A stretch of DNA of 8,185 nt from Blautia sp. (GCA_017420455.1 JAFOJB010000511.1:1-8185); one strand, 5' to 3'; shown: positions 1 through 7,842, counted from the stretch's first letter. The notes: generated from the sequence alone by a model not told the origin. Program-made: numbers and translations.

Positions 1-1596
1 AAGGAAAACCTTGAAAAAGGAGAGCTGGACGATGGAAATCCGGATAAGGGGTTTTATCTGATAAAATTCGTAGAGCAGGGGTATGCCTTCACGATTCAGG
101 ACTGCCGGGGGACGGGGAAATCGGAAGGAATGTACAAGCCCTGGATCGGGGATGCGGAAGACGGGTATGAATATGTGGAATGGATCTACAGGCAGGAATG
201 GTGCAGTGGAAAGATCGGTTCTCTGGGGCCTTCCAATTTCGGTTTCGTACATCTTTTGACAGCTTCCATGCGGCCTCCGCATCTTACCTGTATCGTGCCC
301 ATGGGTACGGACTGCGCAATGCCTTTTTTTAAGAACGGGATTCTGCAGCTGGGAGGTTCGTCCATCTGGTATATACAACAGGCCTATAATTCCGCCGTCC
401 GCGGCGGTATGGATCCGGAACGCTTTCAGAGAATGGACGAAAAATTCAGGAAGATCCGGGAAAATATGGACGAACAGTACAACTGGCTGCCGCTCAGGGA
501 AGTACCCTTTGCCAATGTAGAAGAGGTGGACATGGAACTGTTTTTCCATGAGTTTATGGAGCATCTGGACGACAGCGCGCACTGGACCGGAATCCATAAT
601 CCATGTGATATCATCAATATCAATGTCCCGGTTCTTTTTATCACCAACTGGTACGATCATCTGGCACCGAATGTATTTGATATGTACCGTACGATGAAAA
701 ACCATGGCACGCCCTTTGTGCAGGAAAATCTCAGGCTGTATATCGGACCATGGAGAAAATATGCGGGGATCGAAGGAACCAGCGAGGGCCTCTGGGATCA
801 TGGACGAACACTTTTTGACGTGGTAATCGACTGGTTTGATTACTGGCTGAAAGGAAAACCCAACGGGATGATGGAAAGGCCGCCGGTTTTCCTGCATACC
901 ATGGGGAAGGTAGAATGGGGTTACAGAAGCAGCTGGCCGCTGGAGGAAGCGGTGCCGGTCAGGTATTTCCTGTCTTCTTCAAAGGGTGCGAATTCCGTCC
1001 GCGGCGACGGCTGCCTGTCTGAAAAGATGCCGGAAAATGGGAAGGATGAATTTGATTATGATCCGATGCATCCCGTGCAGTCCCGGACTGGTCTTGTGAT
1101 CCATCCCGGAGATTCTCTGAGGCAGAGCCAGGCTGTCGTAGAAGAAAGAGAAGATGTGCTTGTGTATTCGACAGATGTTCTGGAAAACGAGCTGACCGTA
1201 ATCGGCCGGATCAGGGCACATCTCTGGGCTTCTACAAGCGCTGTGGACACAGACTTTACCGCAAAGCTTGTAGATGTGCTCCCGGACGGGGAAACCTATT
1301 CCCTGTGCGAGGGGATCGTAAGAGGCCATGTGAAGAACGGCCTGGATAAACCGGAACTGCTGATTCCGGGAGCGGTTTATGAATATGATATTGAGATGAG
1401 CGCGACAGGGATGGTATTCGGGAAAGGCCACAGGATCCGTCTTGAGATCGCCAGCAGCAATTTCCCGAAGCATGACCGGAACATGAACACGGGTCATCCG
1501 TGCGGGGTGGATAAAGAAGGAATTATCGCGCATCAGACAGTTTACCATGATGCGCAGCATCCGTCCTTCCTGGAACTTCCGGTCGTACCGGCATAA
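1..1596 (+). CDS. CocE/NonD-family alpha/beta hydrolase (X-Pro dipeptidyl-peptidase S15-like), 5' end outside the window
   Basis: The reading frame is open from base 1 to the TAA at 1594-1596. The in-frame ATG at 130 is internal, because family motifs (QGYAFTIQDCRGTGKSEG) lie before it, so the gene starts outside the window. Members of this family are serine hydrolases acting on esters, amides or N-terminal X-Pro peptides. The nucleophile elbow reads G-P-S-N-F-G, with Ser at 232-234; the family usually has Tyr after this Ser. The Asp candidate is in NWYDHLAPN at 655-657. The family's GPW-x-H block reads GPWRK (745-759), so the catalytic His position carries Lys. WFDYWLKG follows, and then the C-terminal jelly-roll typical of CocE/PepX proteins (roughly 950-1590). 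No signal peptide can be judged. An MmgE/PrpD gene follows after 76 bp, probably in the same transcript. The family call is firm; the substrate is unknown, and activity is uncertain because of the His change. Confidence 0.9.
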   Translation, partial: KENLEKGELDDGNPDKGFYLIKFVEQGYAFTIQDCRGTGKSEGMYKPWIGDAEDGYEYVEWIYRQEWCSGKIGSLGPSNFGFVHLLTASMRPPHLTCIVPMGTDCAMPFFKNGILQLGGSSIWYIQQAYNSAVRGGMDPERFQRMDEKFRKIRENMDEQYNWLPLREVPFANVEEVDMELFFHEFMEHLDDSAHWTGIHNPCDIININVPVLFITNWYDHLAPNVFDMYRTMKNHGTPFVQENLRLYIGPWRKYAGIEGTSEGLWDHGRTLFDVVIDWFDYWLKGKPNGMMERPPVFLHTMGKVEWGYRSSWPLEEAVPVRYFLSSSKGANSVRGDGCLSEKMPENGKDEFDYDPMHPVQSRTGLVIHPGDSLRQSQAVVEEREDVLVYSTDVLENELTVIGRIRAHLWASTSAVDTDFTAKLVDVLPDGETYSLCEGIVRGHVKNGLDKPELLIPGAVYEYDIEMSATGMVFGKGHRIRLEIASSNFPKHDRNMNTGHPCGVDKEGIIAHQTVYHDAQHPSFLELPVVPA

Positions 1597-1660
1597 ATGG
1601 ACGGTGCTCCTTGTCCGAAAGCTGTCCGAAAATTAATAATTCGATCCATTGTGTACCTGG

Positions 1661-1667
1661 AAAGAGG
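1661..1667 (+). promoter_or_regulatory. Ribosome binding site that sets the MmgE/PrpD start
   Basis: AAAGAGG lies five bases before the ATG at 1673. It favours that ATG over an in-frame TTG at 1649, which has no comparable purine-rich site. It is a moderate rather than ideal match to AGGAGG. Confidence 0.6.
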
Positions 1668-1672
1668 CAGAG

Positions 1673-3052
1673 ATGAATATAACAGATCAGTTAGTGGAAT
1701 TTTCAACAGAGATCGAATGGAAGGATATACCGGCTTCGGTCATGGCTGTCCAGAAGCGCACGATCGCAGATATGGTCTCCGTAATGATCGGAGCGACGGG
1801 GATGTCGGAGAGTGCGGCGGCGTTTGCCAGAATGGCAGTCAGATCCGGGACCGGGCGAAGGTGTACGCTCTTTGCCAGACCTGAAAAAGTAAATCCCGGA
1901 ATGGCCGCTTTGGCCAACGGAGCTCTTACGCATGCACTCGATTACGAGGATGCCCATAAGACCGCTACCTGTCATTCCAATTCCGCGTCCATTCCGGCTC
2001 TTCTGGCGCTTGCGGAAGAAAAGGGAGGATGCAGTGGAAGGGAATTCATGCTTGCCTCTCTGATCGCCAGCGAGGTGGGACTGCGCCTGGATGTGGGGCT
2101 GAATGAAGATCTGTTGAAATACGGCTTCAATATGCCTCCGATCCATGCCAGTATGGGAGCTGTATTCGGCTGCGGAAGACTGATGGGGCATACCAGAGAG
2201 CAGATCAGGGACGCCATTGCCCTGAATATGTGCCAGAATATCAGTCCGGGCGAAGCGGGGAGAAGCCGTTTTTCGGTTGTGAGAACCGTGAGAGAAGCCT
2301 TTGGAGCGCAGGCAGCCGTCAATTCCACTTTGCTTGCGGCAGAAGGGATCGTTGCCCGCTTTGAGGAACCGCTGGAGGGTGAACTTGGATATTATCATAT
2401 GTTCGCCCGGGATAATTATACACCGGAGAGAGTCGTAAAGGATCTTGGGTCTTATTACTGGGCGGAAGGAACAGATCTGAAGCCCTGGCCGACCTGCCGG
2501 GCAACGCATACGTCCATAGAACTTCTTCAGAAGATTATGACAGAACATCACCTGAAAGAGGATGATGTGGAAAGTGTCCGGCTTGTCATGTCGGACATTG
2601 CCAGAATGGTCTTTGAACCGGCTGTACAGAAATATGCTCCGGAAGCGGCGGCCATCGCCAGATTCAGTATGCCTTTTGTTCTTGGAACGACAGCGGTTTA
2701 CGGTGATGTGGATCTGGACAGCTTTTCACAGGAAAGGCTTCATGATCCGAAAATCCTGCAGTTCGGGAAGAAGGTTTCCTACTCGGTGGATCCCTCTCTT
2801 ACGAAGGAGCAGAATAAAGTGACGACTATGACCGTAAAAACAAGAGAGGCGGAGTACACAGAATATCTGGATACTGCCCTGGGGTCTGACGACCATCCGA
2901 TGGGTGAAGAAAGAATCCGCAGAAAGTTTCTGGACTGCTTCGCCCATGCCGGACAGCGATATGCCCGGGAGCGCGTGGAAAAGATCATAGAAACGGTACT
3001 GAAACTGGATGAACTGGAAGATATCAGGGACCTGACGGGTCTTATCTGGTAA
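1673..3052 (+). CDS. MmgE/PrpD-family protein (2-methylcitrate dehydratase-like)
   Basis: This 459-residue protein has the usual length for the MmgE/PrpD family, which includes 2-methylcitrate dehydratase, cis-aconitate decarboxylase and iminodisuccinate epimerase. These enzymes act on small di- and tricarboxylates without a metal cluster. The start is the ATG at 1673, preceded by AAAGAGG. Visible family motifs are NGALTHALDYEDAH (residues 82-95), a conserved-type His at 101 followed by Ser-Asn rather than the common Pro-Ser, the helical stretch MPPIHASMGAVFGCGRLMG (154-172), and KPWPTCRATH (270-279), whose Lys and His match the family active-site region. No signal peptide or membrane segment is seen, so it is cytosolic. 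It sits 76 bp after the CocE-like hydrolase gene, which suggests a shared pathway in which an ester or amide is cleaved and a carboxylate then rearranged; that is inference. The family varies too much in substrate for a gene name to be safe. Confidence 0.88.
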   Translation: MNITDQLVEFSTEIEWKDIPASVMAVQKRTIADMVSVMIGATGMSESAAAFARMAVRSGTGRRCTLFARPEKVNPGMAALANGALTHALDYEDAHKTATCHSNSASIPALLALAEEKGGCSGREFMLASLIASEVGLRLDVGLNEDLLKYGFNMPPIHASMGAVFGCGRLMGHTREQIRDAIALNMCQNISPGEAGRSRFSVVRTVREAFGAQAAVNSTLLAAEGIVARFEEPLEGELGYYHMFARDNYTPERVVKDLGSYYWAEGTDLKPWPTCRATHTSIELLQKIMTEHHLKEDDVESVRLVMSDIARMVFEPAVQKYAPEAAAIARFSMPFVLGTTAVYGDVDLDSFSQERLHDPKILQFGKKVSYSVDPSLTKEQNKVTTMTVKTREAEYTEYLDTALGSDDHPMGEERIRRKFLDCFAHAGQRYARERVEKIIETVLKLDELEDIRDLTGLIW

Positions 3053-3100
3053 ACAAAAAAAGGTTGCAGCTCACGGCCTCGCCGGCTGTGGACTGTAACC
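3053..3100 (-). terminator. Rho-independent terminator of the LysR gene; also a short member of a GGTTACAG-ended palindromic repeat
   Basis: Bases 3062-3077 pair with 3085-3100 in a 16-bp stem containing one mismatch and a few G-U pairs, around a 7-base loop. On the minus strand the hairpin is followed by TTTTTTTGTTT, a textbook U-tract, 16 bp past the LysR stop codon. For the plus-strand MmgE/PrpD gene, which ends 9 bp before the hairpin, the downstream tract (TTCCTTTTATT, about 10 bp later) is weak, so termination in that direction is possible but poorer. The first 34 bases of the hairpin (3062-3095) match the end of the long inverted repeat at 7910-7943 in 28 positions. That makes it a repeat-family member as well as a terminator. 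Confidence 0.85.
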
Positions 3101-3116
3101 GATGAAGGTCTTCCTT

Positions 3117-4091
3117 TTATTGGAAATTACCCCCATGATGAAGACTTTCATCCATTTTCTGTACCAGATCTGCGATCGTGTTTTTCGCGCATTCTATGAA
3201 CGCGACTTCGTATTCTGTAAGCGTCTTTTCGGTATAGACAATTTCATAACTGGAAAGACCCGTAAGGTCGATCAGCGGAAAATACAGAATAGAATCCGGC
3301 AGTGTTTTTTCTATGATCTGCTGGTAAATTACGTCTTTGGAAATAAAGCAGCCGGAAATACCGGCTTTGCAGATCTGCAGCATCATTGCCTGATTGTTCG
3401 TTTCCAGAACAATGTTTGGTATGGCGCCGAGTTCGGTCAGGCGGGTATTAAAAACCTTGCGGAGAGAGTGTCCGGAAGGCGCTATTGTAATCGGAAAAGG
3501 CATTACGTCATTCAGGGTAATGCCTTTTCTGTTTTTTGCAAGAAACGGAGAAAGATCATTCCCAAGACAGATGCGGCACAGTTCTCTGCTGATGACAAAA
3601 AAGATCTCTTCACGGTATAACGTCTCTCTCTTTCGTCCCGTGTGACTCCCCTCCTCCAGCCCCATATAAATATTGAATTTACCCAGATGCAGCATATTTT
3701 CCATGTACTCATGATTTCCGGTCAGGATGGACAGGAGTATCTGGGGATAGAGGGTATGATATTTTTTAAATATTTCCGGAAGCAGGAAAGCCAGCATATG
3801 GCTGGTCTGGCCGACTGTAAGACGGGTCCGGTTTGTGCGGTAATCCGTGAGCTGCATATGGAAATCCTGTTCCGCGGACAGTACCTTGCGCGCGTAGGCC
3901 AGCATAAGGGCACCCTGTGGAGTCATCTGCAGTCTTGGGGTCCTCTCGAAAAAAACGGCATGATAATATTCCTCCAGTTTCCGTATATGTTCAGACAGAG
4001 ACTGCTGAGAAATATAGAGCCTGGCAGCGGCCCGGGAAATGTTCATTTCTTCGGCGACGGTAATAAAATATCGGAGACTTAAATGATCCAT
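3117..4091 (-). CDS. LysR-family transcriptional regulator
   Basis: This 324-residue protein is slightly longer than the typical LysR length of about 300. The N-terminal winged helix-turn-helix is clear: LRYFITVAEEMNISRAAARL, then SQQSLSEHIRKLE, the FFERTPRLQMTPQG wing, and the linker helix that follows. The rest is the effector-binding, periplasmic-binding-protein-like domain (about residues 90-305), which normally senses a small metabolite. The start is the ATG at 4091, because AGGGAGG (4097-4103) is five bases upstream; an in-frame GTG at 4097 overlaps that site and is unlikely. The gene lies 63 bp downstream of the GH2 stop codon on the same strand and is convergent with the MmgE/PrpD gene. 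No convincing promoter is seen in the 63-bp gap, although it is AT-rich and contains TATAAA. Its targets may be its own operon or the plus-strand pair; the sequence does not decide. Confidence 0.93.
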   Translation of the reverse strand: MDHLSLRYFITVAEEMNISRAAARLYISQQSLSEHIRKLEEYYHAVFFERTPRLQMTPQGALMLAYARKVLSAEQDFHMQLTDYRTNRTRLTVGQTSHMLAFLLPEIFKKYHTLYPQILLSILTGNHEYMENMLHLGKFNIYMGLEEGSHTGRKRETLYREEIFFVISRELCRICLGNDLSPFLAKNRKGITLNDVMPFPITIAPSGHSLRKVFNTRLTELGAIPNIVLETNNQAMMLQICKAGISGCFISKDVIYQQIIEKTLPDSILYFPLIDLTGLSSYEIVYTEKTLTEYEVAFIECAKNTIADLVQKMDESLHHGGNFQ

Positions 4092-4096
4092 GAGCA

Positions 4097-4103
4097 CCTC
4101 CCT
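4097..4103 (-). promoter_or_regulatory. Ribosome binding site that sets the LysR start
   Basis: AGGGAGG on the minus strand is five bases before the ATG at 4091. The alternative in-frame GTG (4095-4097) overlaps the site itself and therefore cannot use it. Confidence 0.75.
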
Positions 4104-4154
4104 GAGACTGCCGGCTTTTGTACTTTTTGCTTTTTATATCCTGAACAATGCTTC

Positions 4155-6680
4155 TCACATTTTCCTGATCGTGAGTTTGACGGAGACGTCCGGGAGACCT
4201 TCGGCGGAGACGGTCAGTGTGCATTCGCCTTCTTCATAACCGCTCCGGATGATTGCCATCGCCCTGCCCCTGTAGGAAGCAAAGGTGCCGGTGGTATAGT
4301 TTTCGGCGGTGACAGGCACAGCTGACCCGAATGCCGCCAGTCTGCCGGATCCCGTCAGGGAGGCATGGAGCGTGAGAACAGCATCCGGGAGGACGCGGCC
4401 GTTTTCGTCGACAAGCTCTGCACGGACATAGGTAAGGTCATGCCCGTCCGCAGAGAGTTCTGTTTTTTCAGGAAGAAGACGAAGCGCCTTCAACGGGCCG
4501 GTGGTCTGCAGGCTGTCCCTGGACACTTCTTTTCCGTTCTGGTAACTGACTGCTTCCAGCGTTCCGGGAATGTAGGTGATCGTGAAAAGGAAGCTTTTCG
4601 GAAGCCCTGCTGCCAGGCTTTCGCCTGCCTTGCATCTGCCGGCCGAAATGCCGTTCAGGATGAGCTCAACCTCATCTGCCGCGGAGAATACACAGACCGT
4701 GACCGGTTTTTCCTCCCATCCTTCCCAGTTCCAGCTTCTCCGGACGTCTGTGAAGCCCCAGTTGCTGAGCAGCTCCGTTTTTCCGATGGCGGCAGGATCG
4801 TAGGAATACAGGAAGGTCAGGCTGCTTCCCCAGACGACAGAACGGTAATCGCCCTGCGGCAGGACGGTTCCGTTAATGTCAACGTCCGCATCGTCGGCAA
4901 GACGGGACGGAAATGCCATGGTGTGGGACATGAAAGCGAAAGGACCGGCTGCGAGAAGCGGGTCATCCGGATCCATAAATTCACCATGCCCGATTCCGGC
5001 TTCTCCGATATAATCCACGGCGGTCCAGGTGAAATCGCCGATGATCCAGGGCGTATTCTCGATCATGTCCCAGTGGAGGCCGATCTCTTTCGGAAAGTTC
5101 TCGGATCCGAGGATGACCCTTTCCGGATACATTTCATGATCCAGAGGATATTTATCTTCCATGTAGTTGTAGCCGACGATATCCAGGCCGTTGCTGAAGG
5201 CTTCGGAGTATTCTTCCCAGCTGGTATCGTTTTTGCCGGCGTCGGCATTCTGAAGAACGGTATCTTCGGAGGGAGCTTCCAGCGCCAGCTTTTTCATGTT
5301 TTCTGCTGTCAGTTCGTCATCCAGACCGCTCCAGTAGGAGCAGATTCCATTGGAGACAGGACGGCTGGGATCCAGCCTTCGGACGGTTCCGGCAAGACGG
5401 GCGGCCAGTGTGTACCCGTTGTTCAGACCGCCCCGTTCGGGGATTTCATTTCCGGTCGACCAGATGATGACGGAGGGGTGGCAGCGGTCGCGCTTCACGA
5501 AGGCGGTCAGGTCCTTTTCCCAGTCTGTGTCAAAATACTGGTTGTAGTCTCCGGGCTGCTTCATGATGCCCCAGGCGTCGAAGGCTTCATCGAACACATA
5601 CATGCCGAGACGGTCACAGGCCTCCACAAAGGCTGCAGAGGGAGGATTATGCGTCGTCCGGATGGCGTTGAAGCCCTGGCTTTTCAGGATGGAGAGCTTG
5701 CGGTATTCCGCTCCGTAGAGCGAGACGGCGCCGAGCATGCCGTTGTCGTGATGAATGCAGCCCCCTTTCAGCTTCACACTCCTGCCGTTGATCCGAAGAC
5801 CGTGCCGTGCATCTGCGGTGATGGTCCTGATACCGAACAGAACGGAATCCTCGTCCACGGTACTTTCTGCGGCAGGAACGAGATGGGTCCGGAAAACGCC
5901 GAGATCCGTAACCTTTGCGTGCAGCCGGTACAGCACAGGCGTGTCAGCGTCCCAGAGAAGCGGATCATCCAGTGTGAGGCTGATGTATGCGGTTTCCTTA
6001 CTGCAGGGATTCACCTGAACCTTCTGGCTGCGGCGGATGAGCACTTCGTCCTGCCCTTCCAGGGTCAGATAAACCTCCGCGAGAGCGATCCTGTTCTCAA
6101 TGGTCTCATTCTGCAGCTCCACTTCTGCGCGAAGGTACGCGCATACGGGCTTCCCTTCCGCATTGTATTCGATTTCTCTGGTATAGCCGAAAATGCCGTT
6201 GTCTGCGATGTGCAGTCCCGGCATATGGAGCAGCCATACGCTCCGGAAGATGCCGGCTCCGGAATACCAGCGGGAATTCGGCTGCATGCTGGGGTTTGTG
6301 ATGATGGTCACCCTGTTGGATTTTCCGAAATAGAGATATGGGGCGATGTTGACCGAAAACGGAATATATCCGTTGTGCTGCAGAGAGACCTTGCATCCAT
6401 TGATCTCGACAGTGGCGTTCATCATGACGCCGTCAAATTTCAGATAAACCTGTTCTCCTTCCCATTCCGCAGGGATTTCGAGAAATTTTGTATAGGAAGC
6501 GACACCCGCTGTATAGAACCCGCCCGCTCCTCTGGCCGGCGCGTCCTCGCGGACCTCCTCCTCGATCATATAGTCATGGGGAAGATCCACATCCCGCGGA
6601 TTTTCCCGGATCTGACCGGGAGAAACGGTGTAAAGGCCATGCTGGAACTGCCAGCCCTGATCAATATTCTGACAACGCAT
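4155..6680 (-). CDS. Glycoside hydrolase family 2 enzyme (beta-galactosidase-like)
   Basis: This 841-residue GH2 enzyme retains the terminal-sugar hydrolase architecture. The N-terminal jelly-roll (about 1-160) has PHDY at 34-37 and RWYSGAGIFRSVWL at 137-150. An immunoglobulin-like domain follows (about 165-290), and then the TIM barrel (about 295-590) with RTTHNPPS (His344). Acid/base Glu412 is in STGNEIPE and nucleophile Glu527 is in GSENFP. The C-terminus carries beta-sandwich domains (about 620-841) resembling the DUF4982 and Ig-like extensions common in Clostridia and Bacteroides GH2 enzymes, including the SYRGRAMAIIRSG stretch. No signal peptide is present, so it probably works in the cytosol on an imported disaccharide or glycoside. 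The start ATG is preceded by AGGAGG at 6689-6694, eight bases upstream. Beta-galactosidase is the best guess; beta-glucuronidase or another GH2 activity is possible. No sugar transporter is in the window. It is probably co-transcribed with the DUF362 gene 59 bp upstream. Confidence 0.93.
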   Translation of the reverse strand: MRCQNIDQGWQFQHGLYTVSPGQIRENPRDVDLPHDYMIEEEVREDAPARGAGGFYTAGVASYTKFLEIPAEWEGEQVYLKFDGVMMNATVEINGCKVSLQHNGYIPFSVNIAPYLYFGKSNRVTIITNPSMQPNSRWYSGAGIFRSVWLLHMPGLHIADNGIFGYTREIEYNAEGKPVCAYLRAEVELQNETIENRIALAEVYLTLEGQDEVLIRRSQKVQVNPCSKETAYISLTLDDPLLWDADTPVLYRLHAKVTDLGVFRTHLVPAAESTVDEDSVLFGIRTITADARHGLRINGRSVKLKGGCIHHDNGMLGAVSLYGAEYRKLSILKSQGFNAIRTTHNPPSAAFVEACDRLGMYVFDEAFDAWGIMKQPGDYNQYFDTDWEKDLTAFVKRDRCHPSVIIWSTGNEIPERGGLNNGYTLAARLAGTVRRLDPSRPVSNGICSYWSGLDDELTAENMKKLALEAPSEDTVLQNADAGKNDTSWEEYSEAFSNGLDIVGYNYMEDKYPLDHEMYPERVILGSENFPKEIGLHWDMIENTPWIIGDFTWTAVDYIGEAGIGHGEFMDPDDPLLAAGPFAFMSHTMAFPSRLADDADVDINGTVLPQGDYRSVVWGSSLTFLYSYDPAAIGKTELLSNWGFTDVRRSWNWEGWEEKPVTVCVFSAADEVELILNGISAGRCKAGESLAAGLPKSFLFTITYIPGTLEAVSYQNGKEVSRDSLQTTGPLKALRLLPEKTELSADGHDLTYVRAELVDENGRVLPDAVLTLHASLTGSGRLAAFGSAVPVTAENYTTGTFASYRGRAMAIIRSGYEEGECTLTVSAEGLPDVSVKLTIRKM

Positions 6681-6739
6681 TAGAAAGTCCTCCTGTAACT
6701 ATGTAATGATGTCTTTACAGTTTTCATGATACCTGTGCT

Positions 6740-7780
6740 TTATTCGTGTCTGTTTCGTCCCCAGAAGGTATTGTACTGATCCGGTATCCATTCCGGTTTT
6801 ACATCTTTTACCGCCTCAGCAGCGGTAATCTCTGCATCCTCGTGATCGATATCGATGAGGGTGTACCGGTCATTCCCCATTCCCAGCTCCTTCATATAGC
6901 TGAGCTGCCGGAAGCCATGTCGGGTCTGCACCCGGTCGATCAGCGTCCTGCCGGCGTTCTCGGGGAGGCTGTACAGTAAATCGACGCAGGCATTGTCCAC
7001 AGCCAGAATATCCAGGGAAGCCAGGATCCCCACGTCCGGTGTTACGACGGGCTCTGCCTCAACTCCTTCGCAGTCGCAGGAGACCGACATGTTGCGCATG
7101 GTGTTGATATAGCAGATATGCCCTGCGAAATGGTCAATGGTTGCCTTGGTGCTTTCGGAGATGCGCTCCATCAGCTCTTCTTCTGCGATACCCCACATCT
7201 CTCCGCCTGGTCTGGAATGAATATCCCGCTTTCCGATGCGGCCGTCTGCACATCCGATCCCGATATTCTTGTTGGAACCGCCGAACCCGCCCATGGTATG
7301 CCCCTTAAAGTGTGTAAGCACCAGAAGGGAATCGTAGTCGGGAAGGCTTTTCCCTACATGCATTTCTGTGAACCATTTTCCGCCGGTGACCGGGAAGGTG
7401 GTAACGCCTTCAGAATCCGTGATGTCTACCGGACAGAAAGTCCAGCCGTTGATCTCCAGCGTTTTCCGGTGCTCTTCAGTGGTATATCTGCTTCCTTCAT
7501 AGTAAGTATTTGTCTCTACGATAGCGGCATCCGGAAGCCGGGAAGAAATCAGTTCCTTCACCCAGGGCCGCGGCAGGATATTGGGGCCTTCTGCCTCGCC
7601 GGTATGGAGCTTTATGCCTGTTCTGCCGGTTATGACGGAAGAAACCCTGTCATAGATCTTTTTCAGGCCTTCCGCCGAGAGATCGCGGGTGAAATAGACA
7701 ATGGAAGAGTCACCTGTACGTTTCTCAAAAGGAATATATTTGTCTCCGTCTTTTCCAGGTACCGGTCTGATCTTTGTCAT
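6740..7780 (-). CDS. DUF362-family protein, short form without a ferredoxin domain
   Basis: This 346-residue protein carries the DUF362 signature: HFKGHTMGGFGGSNKNIGIGC at residues 157-177, followed by GKRDIHS near 183-189. Many DUF362 proteins are described as iron-sulfur proteins and have a C-terminal pair of CxxCxxCxxxC clusters. Here none is seen; the only close cysteine pair is SCDCEG at 234-239. The start is ATG 7780, set by AGGAGG at 7788-7793 with a seven-base spacer. An in-frame ATG at 7822 would add 14 residues but has no site of this quality and lies very close to the predicted transcription start. A near-consensus promoter is just upstream and the GH2 gene is 59 bp downstream, so it is likely the first gene of the operon. 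The biochemical role is unknown, and I do not assign one. No signal peptide or transmembrane segment is seen. Confidence 0.85.
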   Translation of the reverse strand: MTKIRPVPGKDGDKYIPFEKRTGDSSIVYFTRDLSAEGLKKIYDRVSSVITGRTGIKLHTGEAEGPNILPRPWVKELISSRLPDAAIVETNTYYEGSRYTTEEHRKTLEINGWTFCPVDITDSEGVTTFPVTGGKWFTEMHVGKSLPDYDSLLVLTHFKGHTMGGFGGSNKNIGIGCADGRIGKRDIHSRPGGEMWGIAEEELMERISESTKATIDHFAGHICYINTMRNMSVSCDCEGVEAEPVVTPDVGILASLDILAVDNACVDLLYSLPENAGRTLIDRVQTRHGFRQLSYMKELGMGNDRYTLIDIDHEDAEITAAEAVKDVKPEWIPDQYNTFWGRNRHE

Positions 7781-7787
7781 CTGATTA

Positions 7788-7793
7788 CCTCCT
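7788..7793 (-). promoter_or_regulatory. Ribosome binding site that sets the DUF362 start
   Basis: A perfect AGGAGG on the minus strand is seven bases before the ATG at 7780. It decides against the longer reading from 7822. Confidence 0.85.
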
Positions 7794-7842
7794 CTGTTCC
7801 TGAACGTGTCAGTGTTTCGCAAAATACCCTGGTGTCTATGTA

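Noticed and set aside
130..132. ATG at 130 as the start of the CocE-like gene
   Set aside because: The frame is open to base 1, and conserved family sequence lies upstream of this ATG.
1611..1639. Possible promoter TTGTCC-17-TAATAA before the MmgE/PrpD gene
   Set aside because: The -10 match is poor and the spacing only fits by choice; co-transcription with the hydrolase gene is simpler.
4365..6683. Plus-strand 772-codon open frame as a real gene
   Set aside because: It lies codon-on-codon opposite a well-supported GH2 gene, has no recognisable domain, and is explained by codon bias.
6693..6720. CTGTAA ... TTACAG inverted repeat between the DUF362 and GH2 genes as a terminator
   Set aside because: The stem is six AT-rich pairs with a 16-base loop and no U-tract, too weak for a terminator, and part of it abuts the GH2 ribosome binding site.
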